From NCBI GenBank assembly GCA_013152795.1, contig JAADFS010000090.1, forward strand, positions 1 through 10,726: 10,726 bases of DNA. The letters run 5' to 3'. The stretch's first letter is position 1, and each line of letters opens with the position of its first letter. This DNA is from Deferribacteres bacterium. Lineage in GTDB: Bacteria > Nitrospirota > Thermodesulfovibrionia > UBA6902. Both the position numbers and the translations under genes were made by a program. This document shows, piece by piece, positions 1 through 8,276 of this stretch. The notes beneath the pieces were generated by a model. It made no database searches. It saw nothing but the letters and a program-made list of their open reading frames with translations, and was not told the DNA's origin.

Positions 1-2
1 CC

Positions 3-780
3 TCTGAAATCACAAACGGCCTTGCTTATCTCAATTCCACGCAGAACCCTGACGGTTCATGGGGTGATGAGACATCAGACACGGAGGTTCTGCCTGCAAC
101 GGTTGCGGTGATAGCGGCAATGCAGGCATTAGGCGAAACATCATCTCAAAATTATAATAATGCAATTTCATGGATTCAGAATCAGAGTATAGAAACCACT
201 GATTATTTATCGAGAAGAATCCATGCATTGTCGGTTGCAGGGACTGATGAGGACATGGTTCTTTCATACATTGATGAGACTTATACAAATGCATGGGGAG
301 GATATGAAGACTTTGACGTAAATAATCTTGATACCGCATTGGTTTTAAGCGCCCTGAAAGCCGTCAACCACCCCGACCTTGAAACAATCAGCTATGCACT
401 GAGCTATTTAATATACAACCAGAACACAGACGGGGGATTTGGATTCTACCCCGATGATGACAGCAATGTTTATATGACGGCATTGGTTCTGAAGGTATTT
501 GCCTCATACAACGAAACATTCGATTTGCAGGAAGAAATCGACGAAGCATCCGCATATCTCCTATCAAGACAAAACCCGGACGGAGGCTTCGGCACAGACA
601 CAGACTCAACAGTATATGAAACAGCGCTTGCCTTTGAGGCATTGGTGGAAAGCGGGCAAGGCAGCGCCCTGCCCATGCAAAATGCCATAAACCACCTGCA
701 AACAACCCAGCAACCCGACGGCTCCTGGAACAACGAGCCATATTCAACCGCCCTGGCCCTAAGGGCCTTGTCCAAGATCA
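3..780 (+). other. Alpha/alpha-toroid (squalene-cyclase/prenyltransferase-like) repeat domain
   Basis: Q-x-P/T-D-G-(S/G)-(W/F) motifs occur at 42 (QNPDGSWG), 420 (QNTDGGFG), 570 (QNPDGGFG) and 708-711 (QQPDGSW). A weaker one lies near 288 (NAWGGYEDF). Each is followed by a helical 'TALAL.AL' segment. The spacing of about 46-50 residues matches the helical-hairpin repeats of the terpenoid cyclase/prenyltransferase beta-subunit fold. The catalytic DXDD or DCTAE motifs of squalene cyclases are not visible, so I infer a structural or ligand-binding role. Confidence 0.75.
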
Positions 781-3700
781 AACCCAACCTTGAAATCTCC
801 GAAGAGAATATCATCTTCAGCAAACCCGTCCTGATGCAGGGAGACACAACCACAATCACCGCCTATATCCATAACAAAGGCCCTGCAGAAGCCGAAAACA
901 TTGTAGTACAGTTTTACGAAGGCAATCCAGCGGGGGGCGGCATACAGATCGGAGAAGACATCCTCATATCCTCCATTCGCCCGTACACGAGGACTTTCCC
1001 CCCTGTATCCGTCGAATACGACACCTCAGGAACCAGCCCAGGCCGGCATGACATATATGCAGTCATTGACCCAGCAGAAGAGATTTCGGAACTGAAAGAA
1101 AACGACAACACAGCATTAAAGAGCATCACCGTAATAAAACAGATAGACCTTTCAATAAACAGCAGCGATATAGTCTATTTCCCCACCCAACCCACACCCG
1201 ATACAGAATTTAAAATCATGGCCCGTGTCTACAACCTCGGCGAGACCGTAATCGGCAGCATAACCGTCGCCCTATACGACGGTGATCCCGGACAGGGAGG
1301 CACCAGACTGGCTGAAGACACAATCCCGAGAATCTATCCCATGAAAAATCAATACATTGACTTTGACTTAAGCGGCCAGAGCATAGGAGAGCACAACTAT
1401 TATATCTCAGTGGACCCTGACAATCGTATTACAGAGTCCGACAAATCAAACAACACGGGGAGAATCGATATAGAGATTTACGACCCCGACACCCTGCCCC
1501 CCGGGGCAACCGATTTATACATAAACAACACCGACATAACCATTGAACCGCCTTATCCGGAGACCGGAGAAAGCATGACAATCAATGCAGTGGTACACAG
1601 CACCGCCAACCGGTCGATAACCGATGTGGACGTCACATTTTACAACGGCGACCCCGGCAGCGGAGGGACTCTCCTCGGCACAGTCAACACATGGGTGGCC
1701 CAGTGGAGTTCGCAGAGCGTGTCCTACACCTGGACAATGCCTGCAGGAGTGCCGGTCATTTATATTGTAGTGGACAAAGACAACAAAATTGCCGAAAACA
1801 CGGAAACAAACAACACAGCCCATAAAACAATCAACACCTATGCAGCGGACCTGTCCGTAACCGAACGTGATGTAAGCCTTGACCCCCTTCTTCCTGAAAA
1901 GGGGCAGCCGGCAACAATCAATGTATCCGTAAAAAACCTCGGCAGCACCGCAGCCTCCGGAACAGTAAGCGTATATGAGATCAACAGCCCCTCTGAAAAG
2001 ACCCTCATCGGCACATCCGGTGTCAGCGTAGCAGGCTCAGGCAAGGCAACGGTCAGCATAGAAGGATGGAATTACCCTGTAAAGAGCAGCACCATAAGCG
2101 TTGTGCTGGACAACATAAGTCCTGAAGACTCAGACCCCTCAAACAACAGGAGCACCATCACCTATGGAGAATCCATAAGACCCGGAGAAAGCCATGAAGG
2201 CAGGGAATTCTGGATTGTATGGCCCGAAACACACTTTGGTAATGCCCAGATAATTGTACAATCCAGGACAAACGCCGACGTCAAAGTAGTCGGGCCATTT
2301 CTATCCTGGGCCGGCAGAGTATCCCCCGGCACCCCCGCATTAATACCGCTGATACACTGGGGAACAACGGAAGTCAGGAGCAGCGGCCTTATTGAAGACA
2401 AGGGTATTCACATATCAAGCGATGAGGATATTTCCGTTATCTTCAGGTCCCCTCTTACTGCGGACATAAAAGATGATGCCTATCTCGCAATCCCGGCAGA
2501 AACCCTTGGAACAGAATACTACAACATCAGTTATGATCCCCTCTACGGAGTATCAAACAGCCATTCAAGGATAACCATAGTCGCCCCCAATGACAACACC
2601 AATATCAGCATAGACGGCGCAATAGTAAACCTCAACAAAGGGCAGACCTACCAGATAAAGTCAAATGAGGTTGACTATACCGGATTTAACATCCGGAGCG
2701 ACAAACCCGTAACAGTAATCAGCGGAGTAACATGCACATATATTCCAGAGCCTTATCTCGCCTGCGACACCCTGCTTGCTCAGGGACTTCCCGTGAGCCT
2801 GTGGGGCGACGACTACCTTACCGCGCCCCTGTATTCACCGGAGGATGGAGAATTTATCAGGATACTCGCAAGCATGGACAACACAACAGTCACCGTCAAC
2901 AGGGGAGAATACACAGAGACAATAACACTCGACAAAGGCCGGTGGGAAGAAATCGATACAGAGACAGCCACACACATATCAAGCAACAACCCCATAGAAG
3001 TAGCCCAGTTTGCAAAGGGGAGACAGCTCACCGGAACAGGAGACCCCCTGGAGATGATAATTATCCCGACGGACAAACTCAGGACGAACTACATATTTTA
3101 CACCCCCGTAGGATATGAAGAAGGAAACTTTGCAACGGTCATAGCCCCTGAGCCCGGGACAAACATAACCCTTGACGGAGAGCAGATCGAACCCGAATGG
3201 AGCCCCCTGCCGGATAAAGGCAACTATGCCCTGCTGCCCGTAACCGAAGGAGAGCATACCATAACCTCGGACAAACCCATTGCAGTATATTCACACGGCT
3301 ACAGATGGTACGGCTCATACGGCTACCCCGCAGGATTCGGCATACCGCTTCCGGACCTTGCATTGGGGGACATCCAGGCGTCCCCGGCAGATCCGACCGA
3401 AGGACAACCGGTAAAGCTGCAGACGACCCTGTCCAACCTTGGGGGAAAACGTGCTGAAAACGTGCTTCTCAGGGCCTACAGTGGAGACCCGGAAAACGGC
3501 GGGGTACTGCTGGGAGACAGCATAATCGATATTATATACCCCATGGAGACCCTGCCGGTAGAGATTACATGGGACACATCCGGTTTCAGGGCAACAAACA
3601 GCATATATGTAGTGGCAGACCCCTTAAATAACATCGAAGAGGAAAACGAAAACAACAACACATCATTTACAGAAATAAACGTAACAGAGCCGCTGAAACC

Positions 3701-6700
3701 CGACCCTGCAATCGAAGACGCCGTTGTTTCCCCCGAAACCGCAGAAGAAGGCGAAACAGTTACCGTATCCGCCGTCATAAAAAACAGGGGCTCCGACGTC
3801 GGCAATATACCTGTCAGCCTCTATCTCGGAATGCCCGAAAACGGCGGCACACTTCTGGGCAGCACGGCAATAAGACAGATAATCCCCCTGAACAGTGAAG
3901 TCACGGTTTATTTCACCATCAGGACAACCGGTCTTGAAAAAGAAAACGACCTCTTCATATCAATAGACCCGGAAAACATCATTGACGAACTTAATGAAAA
4001 CAACAACACGGCGGTCAGACACCTTAAAGTAACCAGGAAAAAGATATCGCTGCAAATCATAACAGACCGCAGCAAGTATGAGCCGCAGAGTGATGTCGGG
4101 ATTATAGTGAATATCAGAAATGAAAACATGACTGCATGGTCGGGAACCGGCAATATCTATATAGAAGACCTGAACGGCCGGCAGATTGAACACATAGCGG
4201 AATTCAACATAGAAAACCTCAGGCCCCTGGGCATAGAGGGATGGCATTACCGGGTACCGGTAACGGTTCTGCAGGACCGCACCATGAAAAACGCCGTAGC
4301 CTTTGCGGATATCGACTTCAACAATATCTTTTCATCACCGGGCATAACCGGCGGCAACCCGGACATAAACTCAATAAGGATGATAGAGTTTGACGCACAG
4401 GACAATGTCCTCGGAGAAAAAAAGGCGAAATTTTATCAAACCGGCGGCTTCAGTGCAGGGGAAAGGCCCACGGGCAAACTGATATGGTTCATGGACGGCA
4501 CAACACCGCAAAGCACCGCGCGTTACTTTTACATGTATTTTGACACAACAGAAAACGGGCCGAAGCAGCCCCCTGTAAACACGGACATACCTGAAAAAGG
4601 CAGGCTGATAGCCTTCACAATACTTGGCGGCGGAATATATACAATAAACAGCAATTCAGACGGTACATTCGGAGAAACCAAACTGATCGACAAACTTGAC
4701 ATAGGCAACCCCCGGGGAATTATAACAAGAGACTTTAACAACGACGGATTCAGCGATATCATCACAGGCGACAAATACGGAGACATATACTATTATGAAA
4801 ACACGGCTGACGGATCGGATACCTTCCTGACAAAACACTTGATAGGCAACATAGGTTCAGGAAGCATCCTTGAAGGCATAACCTCCGCCGACTACAACAA
4901 AGACGGCAACGAAGACTTCATAATAAACATGTTTGCCGCCGACATGTACCTCTTCCTCGGCAACGGAGACGGCACATTCATCAGCACAAAGATAACAGAC
5001 GGAACAACCATAAGGCACACGGGCAAGGCATCCGCCGACATGGACGGTGACGGCAATATCGACCTGGTCGTCGCAGACGGCAATATAGGAAGCAAAACAG
5101 TCTGGATATACTACGGCAACGGAGACGGTACATTTTACGGGCCTGTTAAAGCAGGCGAGGCAGGAGACAATCTTACAGGAATTGCAGCCGGAGATACAGA
5201 CGGCAATGAATATCCTGACATCATAGCAGGCACATCAGACGGTACTGCCTATCTCATCAAACAGCTTTACACCGGCATATTCGAGCCTGCGGAGAGACTG
5301 CCTTCTCTTGATACGGGCTACGGGACCGCATATGACATGCTCGACATAAATACCGATAATACCGCCGACATCATAGCAGCCCAGAGAAGCCCCGGCGAGC
5401 TTCTGTACTTTCAGTCCAACGGAGACGGTACCTTCATGCCGCCTGTCACCATAACCGCCGAGCCGACGTACATATATTCAGTCAGCGCATCAAGGATCAA
5501 CCCTGAAACAGAAGGCACAACCGGTGTTGCTGAACACGTCCCGCAGGCAAACCTCAGCTTCACATGGAACACCGGCAAATACCCGCCGGGAAATTACAGG
5601 ATTTATATAACATTATCTGAATCCGAAGGCAATATAATTGCAGAAGATTATACAGACCTTGAGATACTCCCTGATATCAGTGTCGATTCCAGAGTAGCCA
5701 CTGACAGGATCTCATACAGTGCGAATGAAACCGCGATAATAACAGGCGCAGTAACAAGCCTGAGCAAAAACACAATCCTTCGGGATATTGCAGCAACAAT
5801 ATCCATAACAGGCGGCAATGCAGCAGTGCTTTACACAGAGACAAAATCCATCCCCATTCTGACTCCGGGCCAACTGACAGAATTCAACACCTACTGGAAC
5901 ACAGGCACAAATCCTCCGGGGGAGTACACCGTCACCCTCCGGGTAAGAGACGCCTCCGGCAACATCCTCTCCACAGGCACAGAGACCTTTACGATAAACA
6001 GCGCCGTAAAGCCCTCTGCGGGACTGCAGGGGCGGATTTCAGCAGACCGGCAGAGCATACTGCAGGGAGAGCCCGTTAACATAACCTACAGCGTGACCAA
6101 TACAGGGAACACCGACCTCCCGCAGGTAGACCTGTCCATCATAACAGTGCATGTAGTTGAACTGACGGCATACGGCACATTAACAGACCGGACGGCCCTG
6201 CTCATGGGACAGACATACACCAACACGCAACAGCTCAACACGGAAAATTACACAGCAAAAGACTACCTCGTCATCCTGAGAGGGGACATATCGGGAGTAG
6301 AAGAGACACTTGCAAGCACATACTTCAGGGTACAGGGAGCTCCGACAGCGCCCTCCCTTGACTTCCCGGCAGACAGGCAGGATGTAGAGACATTAACCCC
6401 CGAACTGTCGGTCAACAATGCCACAGACCCCAATGACGACGAACTGACCTATGAATTCGAGCTTTATTCAGACAGCGGTTTGTCAAACCTTCTATCTTCA
6501 TCGGGAATGATTGTCCAGGGGCAGAACACAACCTCATGGCAGGTGCCGGTGGAGCTTCAGGAAAACGCAGTCTACCACTGGCGGGCAAGGGCATACGACG
6601 GACTACTGTACGGCGACTGGATGACTGCCGCCTCCTTCAGGGTCAACCTTGTCAATGACCCGCCCACAGCGCCGAGCCTGTCAAGCCCTGCCGACAACTC

Positions 6701-7190
6701 CGAAGTGGATACATTCACGCCCATTCTGACAGTCAACAACGCCTCAGACCCTGACAGCGACAACCTGACCTACAACTTTCAACTGGCGCTTGATACAGAC
6801 TTCACACAGATAATAGCAGCAGAAACAGGCATCTCTGAAGGAGAGGCGACCACCTCATGGCAGGTGCCCGTAAGCCTCAGTGAAAACACATACTACTACT
6901 GGAGGGCGCAGGCGGACGACTGGCTGACACAGGGGCCGTGGATGACACCTGCGGGATTCCTTGTCAACACCGCCAATGACGCCCCGACAGCGCCCCCAAT
7001 AATATATCCGTCAAACGGCTCCGAGATAACGGCCCTTTATACGGACATTATAGTTTCAAACAGCACAGACCCTGACAGCGGCCCGCTCACATACATATTC
7101 GAGGCAGACACGGCAGCCACATTCGACTCACCCGATATCAAAGGTCAGGCAACATACCCGAAGGAGAAGGGACAACCTCATGGCGGTTAG
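3..7190 (+). CDS. Giant secreted multidomain surface protein (toroid + CARDB + IgGFc-binding + VCBS + Fn-like repeats), 5' partial, frameshifted 3' end
   Basis: The frame is open and protein-like from base 3, so the ATG at 108 is internal and the true start lies upstream of the window. Domains in order by nucleotide: alpha/alpha-toroid repeats with QNPDGSWG-type motifs (3 to about 780); CARDB domains at about 780-1135, 1140-1490, 1506-1843 and 1842-2165, each ending in an Asn-rich 'E.NN' turn; an FCGBP-like IgGFc-binding domain (2166-3345); two more CARDBs (3352-3690, 3699-4035); an Ig-like half domain (4045-4241); a DUF2341-like domain (4242-4550); an FG-GAP/VCBS propeller (4605-5460); the other Ig-like half (5550-5680); further Ig-like domains to 6338; then 107-residue Fn-like repeats. 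No enzyme active site is evident. From family knowledge these are extracellular adhesion or display domains, so I infer a surface-exposed or secreted adhesin-like protein. The stop at 7188-7190 is caused by a one-base loss near 7143-7148; the rest of the protein continues in another frame. Confidence 0.85.
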   Translation, partial: SEITNGLAYLNSTQNPDGSWGDETSDTEVLPATVAVIAAMQALGETSSQNYNNAISWIQNQSIETTDYLSRRIHALSVAGTDEDMVLSYIDETYTNAWGGYEDFDVNNLDTALVLSALKAVNHPDLETISYALSYLIYNQNTDGGFGFYPDDDSNVYMTALVLKVFASYNETFDLQEEIDEASAYLLSRQNPDGGFGTDTDSTVYETALAFEALVESGQGSALPMQNAINHLQTTQQPDGSWNNEPYSTALALRALSKIKPNLEISEENIIFSKPVLMQGDTTTITAYIHNKGPAEAENIVVQFYEGNPAGGGIQIGEDILISSIRPYTRTFPPVSVEYDTSGTSPGRHDIYAVIDPAEEISELKENDNTALKSITVIKQIDLSINSSDIVYFPTQPTPDTEFKIMARVYNLGETVIGSITVALYDGDPGQGGTRLAEDTIPRIYPMKNQYIDFDLSGQSIGEHNYYISVDPDNRITESDKSNNTGRIDIEIYDPDTLPPGATDLYINNTDITIEPPYPETGESMTINAVVHSTANRSITDVDVTFYNGDPGSGGTLLGTVNTWVAQWSSQSVSYTWTMPAGVPVIYIVVDKDNKIAENTETNNTAHKTINTYAADLSVTERDVSLDPLLPEKGQPATINVSVKNLGSTAASGTVSVYEINSPSEKTLIGTSGVSVAGSGKATVSIEGWNYPVKSSTISVVLDNISPEDSDPSNNRSTITYGESIRPGESHEGREFWIVWPETHFGNAQIIVQSRTNADVKVVGPFLSWAGRVSPGTPALIPLIHWGTTEVRSSGLIEDKGIHISSDEDISVIFRSPLTADIKDDAYLAIPAETLGTEYYNISYDPLYGVSNSHSRITIVAPNDNTNISIDGAIVNLNKGQTYQIKSNEVDYTGFNIRSDKPVTVISGVTCTYIPEPYLACDTLLAQGLPVSLWGDDYLTAPLYSPEDGEFIRILASMDNTTVTVNRGEYTETITLDKGRWEEIDTETATHISSNNPIEVAQFAKGRQLTGTGDPLEMIIIPTDKLRTNYIFYTPVGYEEGNFATVIAPEPGTNITLDGEQIEPEWSPLPDKGNYALLPVTEGEHTITSDKPIAVYSHGYRWYGSYGYPAGFGIPLPDLALGDIQASPADPTEGQPVKLQTTLSNLGGKRAENVLLRAYSGDPENGGVLLGDSIIDIIYPMETLPVEITWDTSGFRATNSIYVVADPLNNIEEENENNNTSFTEINVTEPLKPDPAIEDAVVSPETAEEGETVTVSAVIKNRGSDVGNIPVSLYLGMPENGGTLLGSTAIRQIIPLNSEVTVYFTIRTTGLEKENDLFISIDPENIIDELNENNNTAVRHLKVTRKKISLQIITDRSKYEPQSDVGIIVNIRNENMTAWSGTGNIYIEDLNGRQIEHIAEFNIENLRPLGIEGWHYRVPVTVLQDRTMKNAVAFADIDFNNIFSSPGITGGNPDINSIRMIEFDAQDNVLGEKKAKFYQTGGFSAGERPTGKLIWFMDGTTPQSTARYFYMYFDTTENGPKQPPVNTDIPEKGRLIAFTILGGGIYTINSNSDGTFGETKLIDKLDIGNPRGIITRDFNNDGFSDIITGDKYGDIYYYENTADGSDTFLTKHLIGNIGSGSILEGITSADYNKDGNEDFIINMFAADMYLFLGNGDGTFISTKITDGTTIRHTGKASADMDGDGNIDLVVADGNIGSKTVWIYYGNGDGTFYGPVKAGEAGDNLTGIAAGDTDGNEYPDIIAGTSDGTAYLIKQLYTGIFEPAERLPSLDTGYGTAYDMLDINTDNTADIIAAQRSPGELLYFQSNGDGTFMPPVTITAEPTYIYSVSASRINPETEGTTGVAEHVPQANLSFTWNTGKYPPGNYRIYITLSESEGNIIAEDYTDLEILPDISVDSRVATDRISYSANETAIITGAVTSLSKNTILRDIAATISITGGNAAVLYTETKSIPILTPGQLTEFNTYWNTGTNPPGEYTVTLRVRDASGNILSTGTETFTINSAVKPSAGLQGRISADRQSILQGEPVNITYSVTNTGNTDLPQVDLSIITVHVVELTAYGTLTDRTALLMGQTYTNTQQLNTENYTAKDYLVILRGDISGVEETLASTYFRVQGAPTAPSLDFPADRQDVETLTPELSVNNATDPNDDELTYEFELYSDSGLSNLLSSSGMIVQGQNTTSWQVPVELQENAVYHWRARAYDGLLYGDWMTAASFRVNLVNDPPTAPSLSSPADNSEVDTFTPILTVNNASDPDSDNLTYNFQLALDTDFTQIIAAETGISEGEATTSWQVPVSLSENTYYYWRAQADDWLTQGPWMTPAGFLVNTANDAPTAPPIIYPSNGSEITALYTDIIVSNSTDPDSGPLTYIFEADTAATFDSPDIKGQATYPKEKGQPHGG
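2166..3345 (+). other. IgGFc-binding (FCGBP N-terminal-like) domain
   Basis: The stretch opens with 'GREFWIVWPETHFGN' and contains the family-like core SGVTC.....YLACD...QGLPVSLWG followed by 'RILASMDNTTVTVN', then a second half with 'FATVIAPEPGTNITLDGE' and 'DKPIAVYSHG'. These resemble the IgGFc-binding domain shared by animal FCGBP and many bacterial surface proteins. The two cysteines of the core (codons 2733 and 2763) are the only ones in the 3-7190 frame from the first ATG to the stop. It sits between the fourth and fifth CARDB domains. Ligand unknown. Confidence 0.75.
4242..5549 (+). other. Nested DUF2341-like domain plus FG-GAP/VCBS beta-propeller
   Basis: The module starts at 'WHYRVPVTVL' (4242), a DUF2341-like opening with 'IRMIEFDAQ' and 'ARYFYMYFDT' further on. 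It continues as five propeller blades with calcium-loop motifs DFNNDGFSD (4731), DYNKDGNED (4890), DMDGDGNID (5037), DTDGNEYPD (5193) and DINTDNTAD (5343), interleaved with N/GDGTF turns. FG-GAP/VCBS blades fold as an integrin-type propeller and bind Ca2+ through such loops. The module appears to interrupt an Ig-like domain whose halves flank it. Confidence 0.75.
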
Positions 7191-7943
7191 ACGGCCTTAA
7201 TGACAACACTTATTACCATGTGCGCGCAAAGGCAAGCGACGGCCTTGCGGAAAGCCCCTGGTCCGAAGTCATAACCTTCTTTGTAAACACCGAAAACGAC
7301 CCGCCGTCAACGCCGGTGCTTGCAAACCCCTCCGGCGGAGGCGCAGTCAATGTATTCACCCCTGAGCTGTCGGTTCACAACTCAACAGACCCGGACGGGG
7401 ATGTACTGACATATGAATTTCAGATCTATGCAGATGCAGAAATGACGGCCCTTGTATCCGAGACAACAGGTGTGGAGGAAACCGACCGGATTACATCATG
7501 GACAGTGCCCGTAACCCTCACGGAAAACGCAGTCTACTACTGGCGTGCAAGGGCATATGACGGAGAACTCCACAGCGGTTGGATGCCTCCTGCATCCTTC
7601 ATGGTAAACACGGCCAATGATGCGCCCGGTGCGCCGTCCCTGTACTCGCCGGCCCAGGGAAGCAGCATAGATACACTGAATCCCGCACTTGCAATCTACA
7701 ACGCCTCAGACCCGGACAGCGACACACTTACATACGACTTTGAGATATATACAGATTCAAGCCTTATTCAGGCAATAACGGCGGTCCCTGAGAATATTTC
7801 AGGCATAACATCCGTAACACCGGATAACGCCCTTTCAGACAACACAACATACACATGGCGCGCAAGGGCATATGACGGCGACCGCTACGGCCCGTGGATG
7901 GACATGGCGGAGTTTTCAGTGCACCTGCCCGTGAAAAAAATAA
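6339..7943 (+). repeat. Five tandem 321-bp (107-residue) fibronectin-like repeats
   Basis: Repeat starts (the residue pair AP or PP) are at 6339, 6660, 6981, 7301 and 7622. Spacings are 321, 321, 320 and 321 bp. Each unit has the order AP.AP..P..., TP.L.V.N.(S/T)DPD.D.LTY.F, TSW.VP..L.EN..Y.WRA.A.DG, W......F.VN..ND. The single 320-bp interval is repeat 3, where the reading frame breaks. The units are clearly diverged at DNA level, so this is an old duplication array in the protein rather than a recent one. Confidence 0.9.
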
Positions 7944-8170
7944 CTGCGACAATAGATGTTTATCCGAAGACCCTTGACATAAAGAGCAAAGACAAATGGG
8001 TGGTTGTCTATATCGAGCTGCCCCGGGGATATGATGTCAATGACATAGAAATATCCTCCATTGTCCTTGAAGGAACAGTCCCTGCGGAGCCCTGGCCATA
8101 CAGGATCGGAGACTATGACAGAGACGGCACAGCAGACCTCATGGTAGTTCAGAAGGAGCGATGTAATTAG
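7220..8170 (+). CDS. Frame-displaced continuation of the giant surface protein: Fn-like repeats 3 (end) to 5 and C-terminal domain
   Basis: This frame starts formally at a GTG (7220), but meaningful sequence in it begins near 7145 (SGNIPEGEGTTSW), completing the repeat cut off by the 7190 stop. It is therefore probably not an independent gene: there is no ribosome-binding site or signal peptide, and the first residues lie mid-repeat. It carries the end of repeat 3, full repeats 4 and 5 (DPDGDVLTYEF, DPDSDTLTYDF, and a WRARAYDG motif in both), then a C-terminal beta-domain from about 7940 with 'KSKDKWVVVYIELPRGYDV' and 'GDYDRDGTADLMV'. I recognise that module as a common C-terminal domain of large exported proteins. 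The frame breaks again near 8142-8160, where the expected 'MVKF.RSDVI' reads as MVVQKERCN and then stop. The stop at 8168-8170 is thus premature by about 35 codons. Confidence 0.7.
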   Translation: MRAKASDGLAESPWSEVITFFVNTENDPPSTPVLANPSGGGAVNVFTPELSVHNSTDPDGDVLTYEFQIYADAEMTALVSETTGVEETDRITSWTVPVTLTENAVYYWRARAYDGELHSGWMPPASFMVNTANDAPGAPSLYSPAQGSSIDTLNPALAIYNASDPDSDTLTYDFEIYTDSSLIQAITAVPENISGITSVTPDNALSDNTTYTWRARAYDGDRYGPWMDMAEFSVHLPVKKITATIDVYPKTLDIKSKDKWVVVYIELPRGYDVNDIEISSIVLEGTVPAEPWPYRIGDYDRDGTADLMVVQKERCN

Positions 8171-8276
8171 CGTCCTGCCCGTAGGTGAGCATGTCGCCGT
8201 TCACGTGACAGGCACAGTCGCCGGCACCCCCTTTGAAGGTGTTGACACCATCAGGGTTGTTTCACGGTGCTGTTAG
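8160..8276 (+). pseudogene. Out-of-frame C-terminal tail of the giant surface protein
   Basis: Reading from 8160 in the original (first) frame gives DVISVLPVGEHVAVHV followed by TGTVAGTPFEGVDTIRVV and then a stop at 8274-8276. This is the normal end of the C-terminal beta-domain begun in the preceding fragment (in family members, '...MVKFDRS.VI..LPVG..V.V.VTG...G..FEG.DTIRV'). A net +1 shift, equivalent to a 2-base deletion, separates it from the upstream frame; inserting two bases after 8146 would restore M-V-K-F-R-R-S-D-V-I. It has no start of its own. The last residues (SRCC) look atypical, so the very end may also be altered. Confidence 0.75.

Noticed and set aside
2732..3118. Second plus-strand frame of 128 codons inside the IgGFc-binding region, plus many antisense frames of 60-140 codons across 388-6763
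   Set aside because: All lie inside the giant gene in other frames, are low-complexity or Arg/Ser/Cys-biased, and match no known motif, while the main frame has continuous domain sequence.
7130..7160. Programmed -1 ribosomal frameshift in the giant gene
   Set aside because: The codons at the switch are ATC AAA GGT, which do not make a slippery heptamer, and the second, unrelated break near 8150 favours mutation or sequence error.
6339..7943. CRISPR-like or DNA-level tandem array
   Set aside because: The 321-bp periodicity is a protein-domain repeat with diverged DNA and no spacer-repeat structure.
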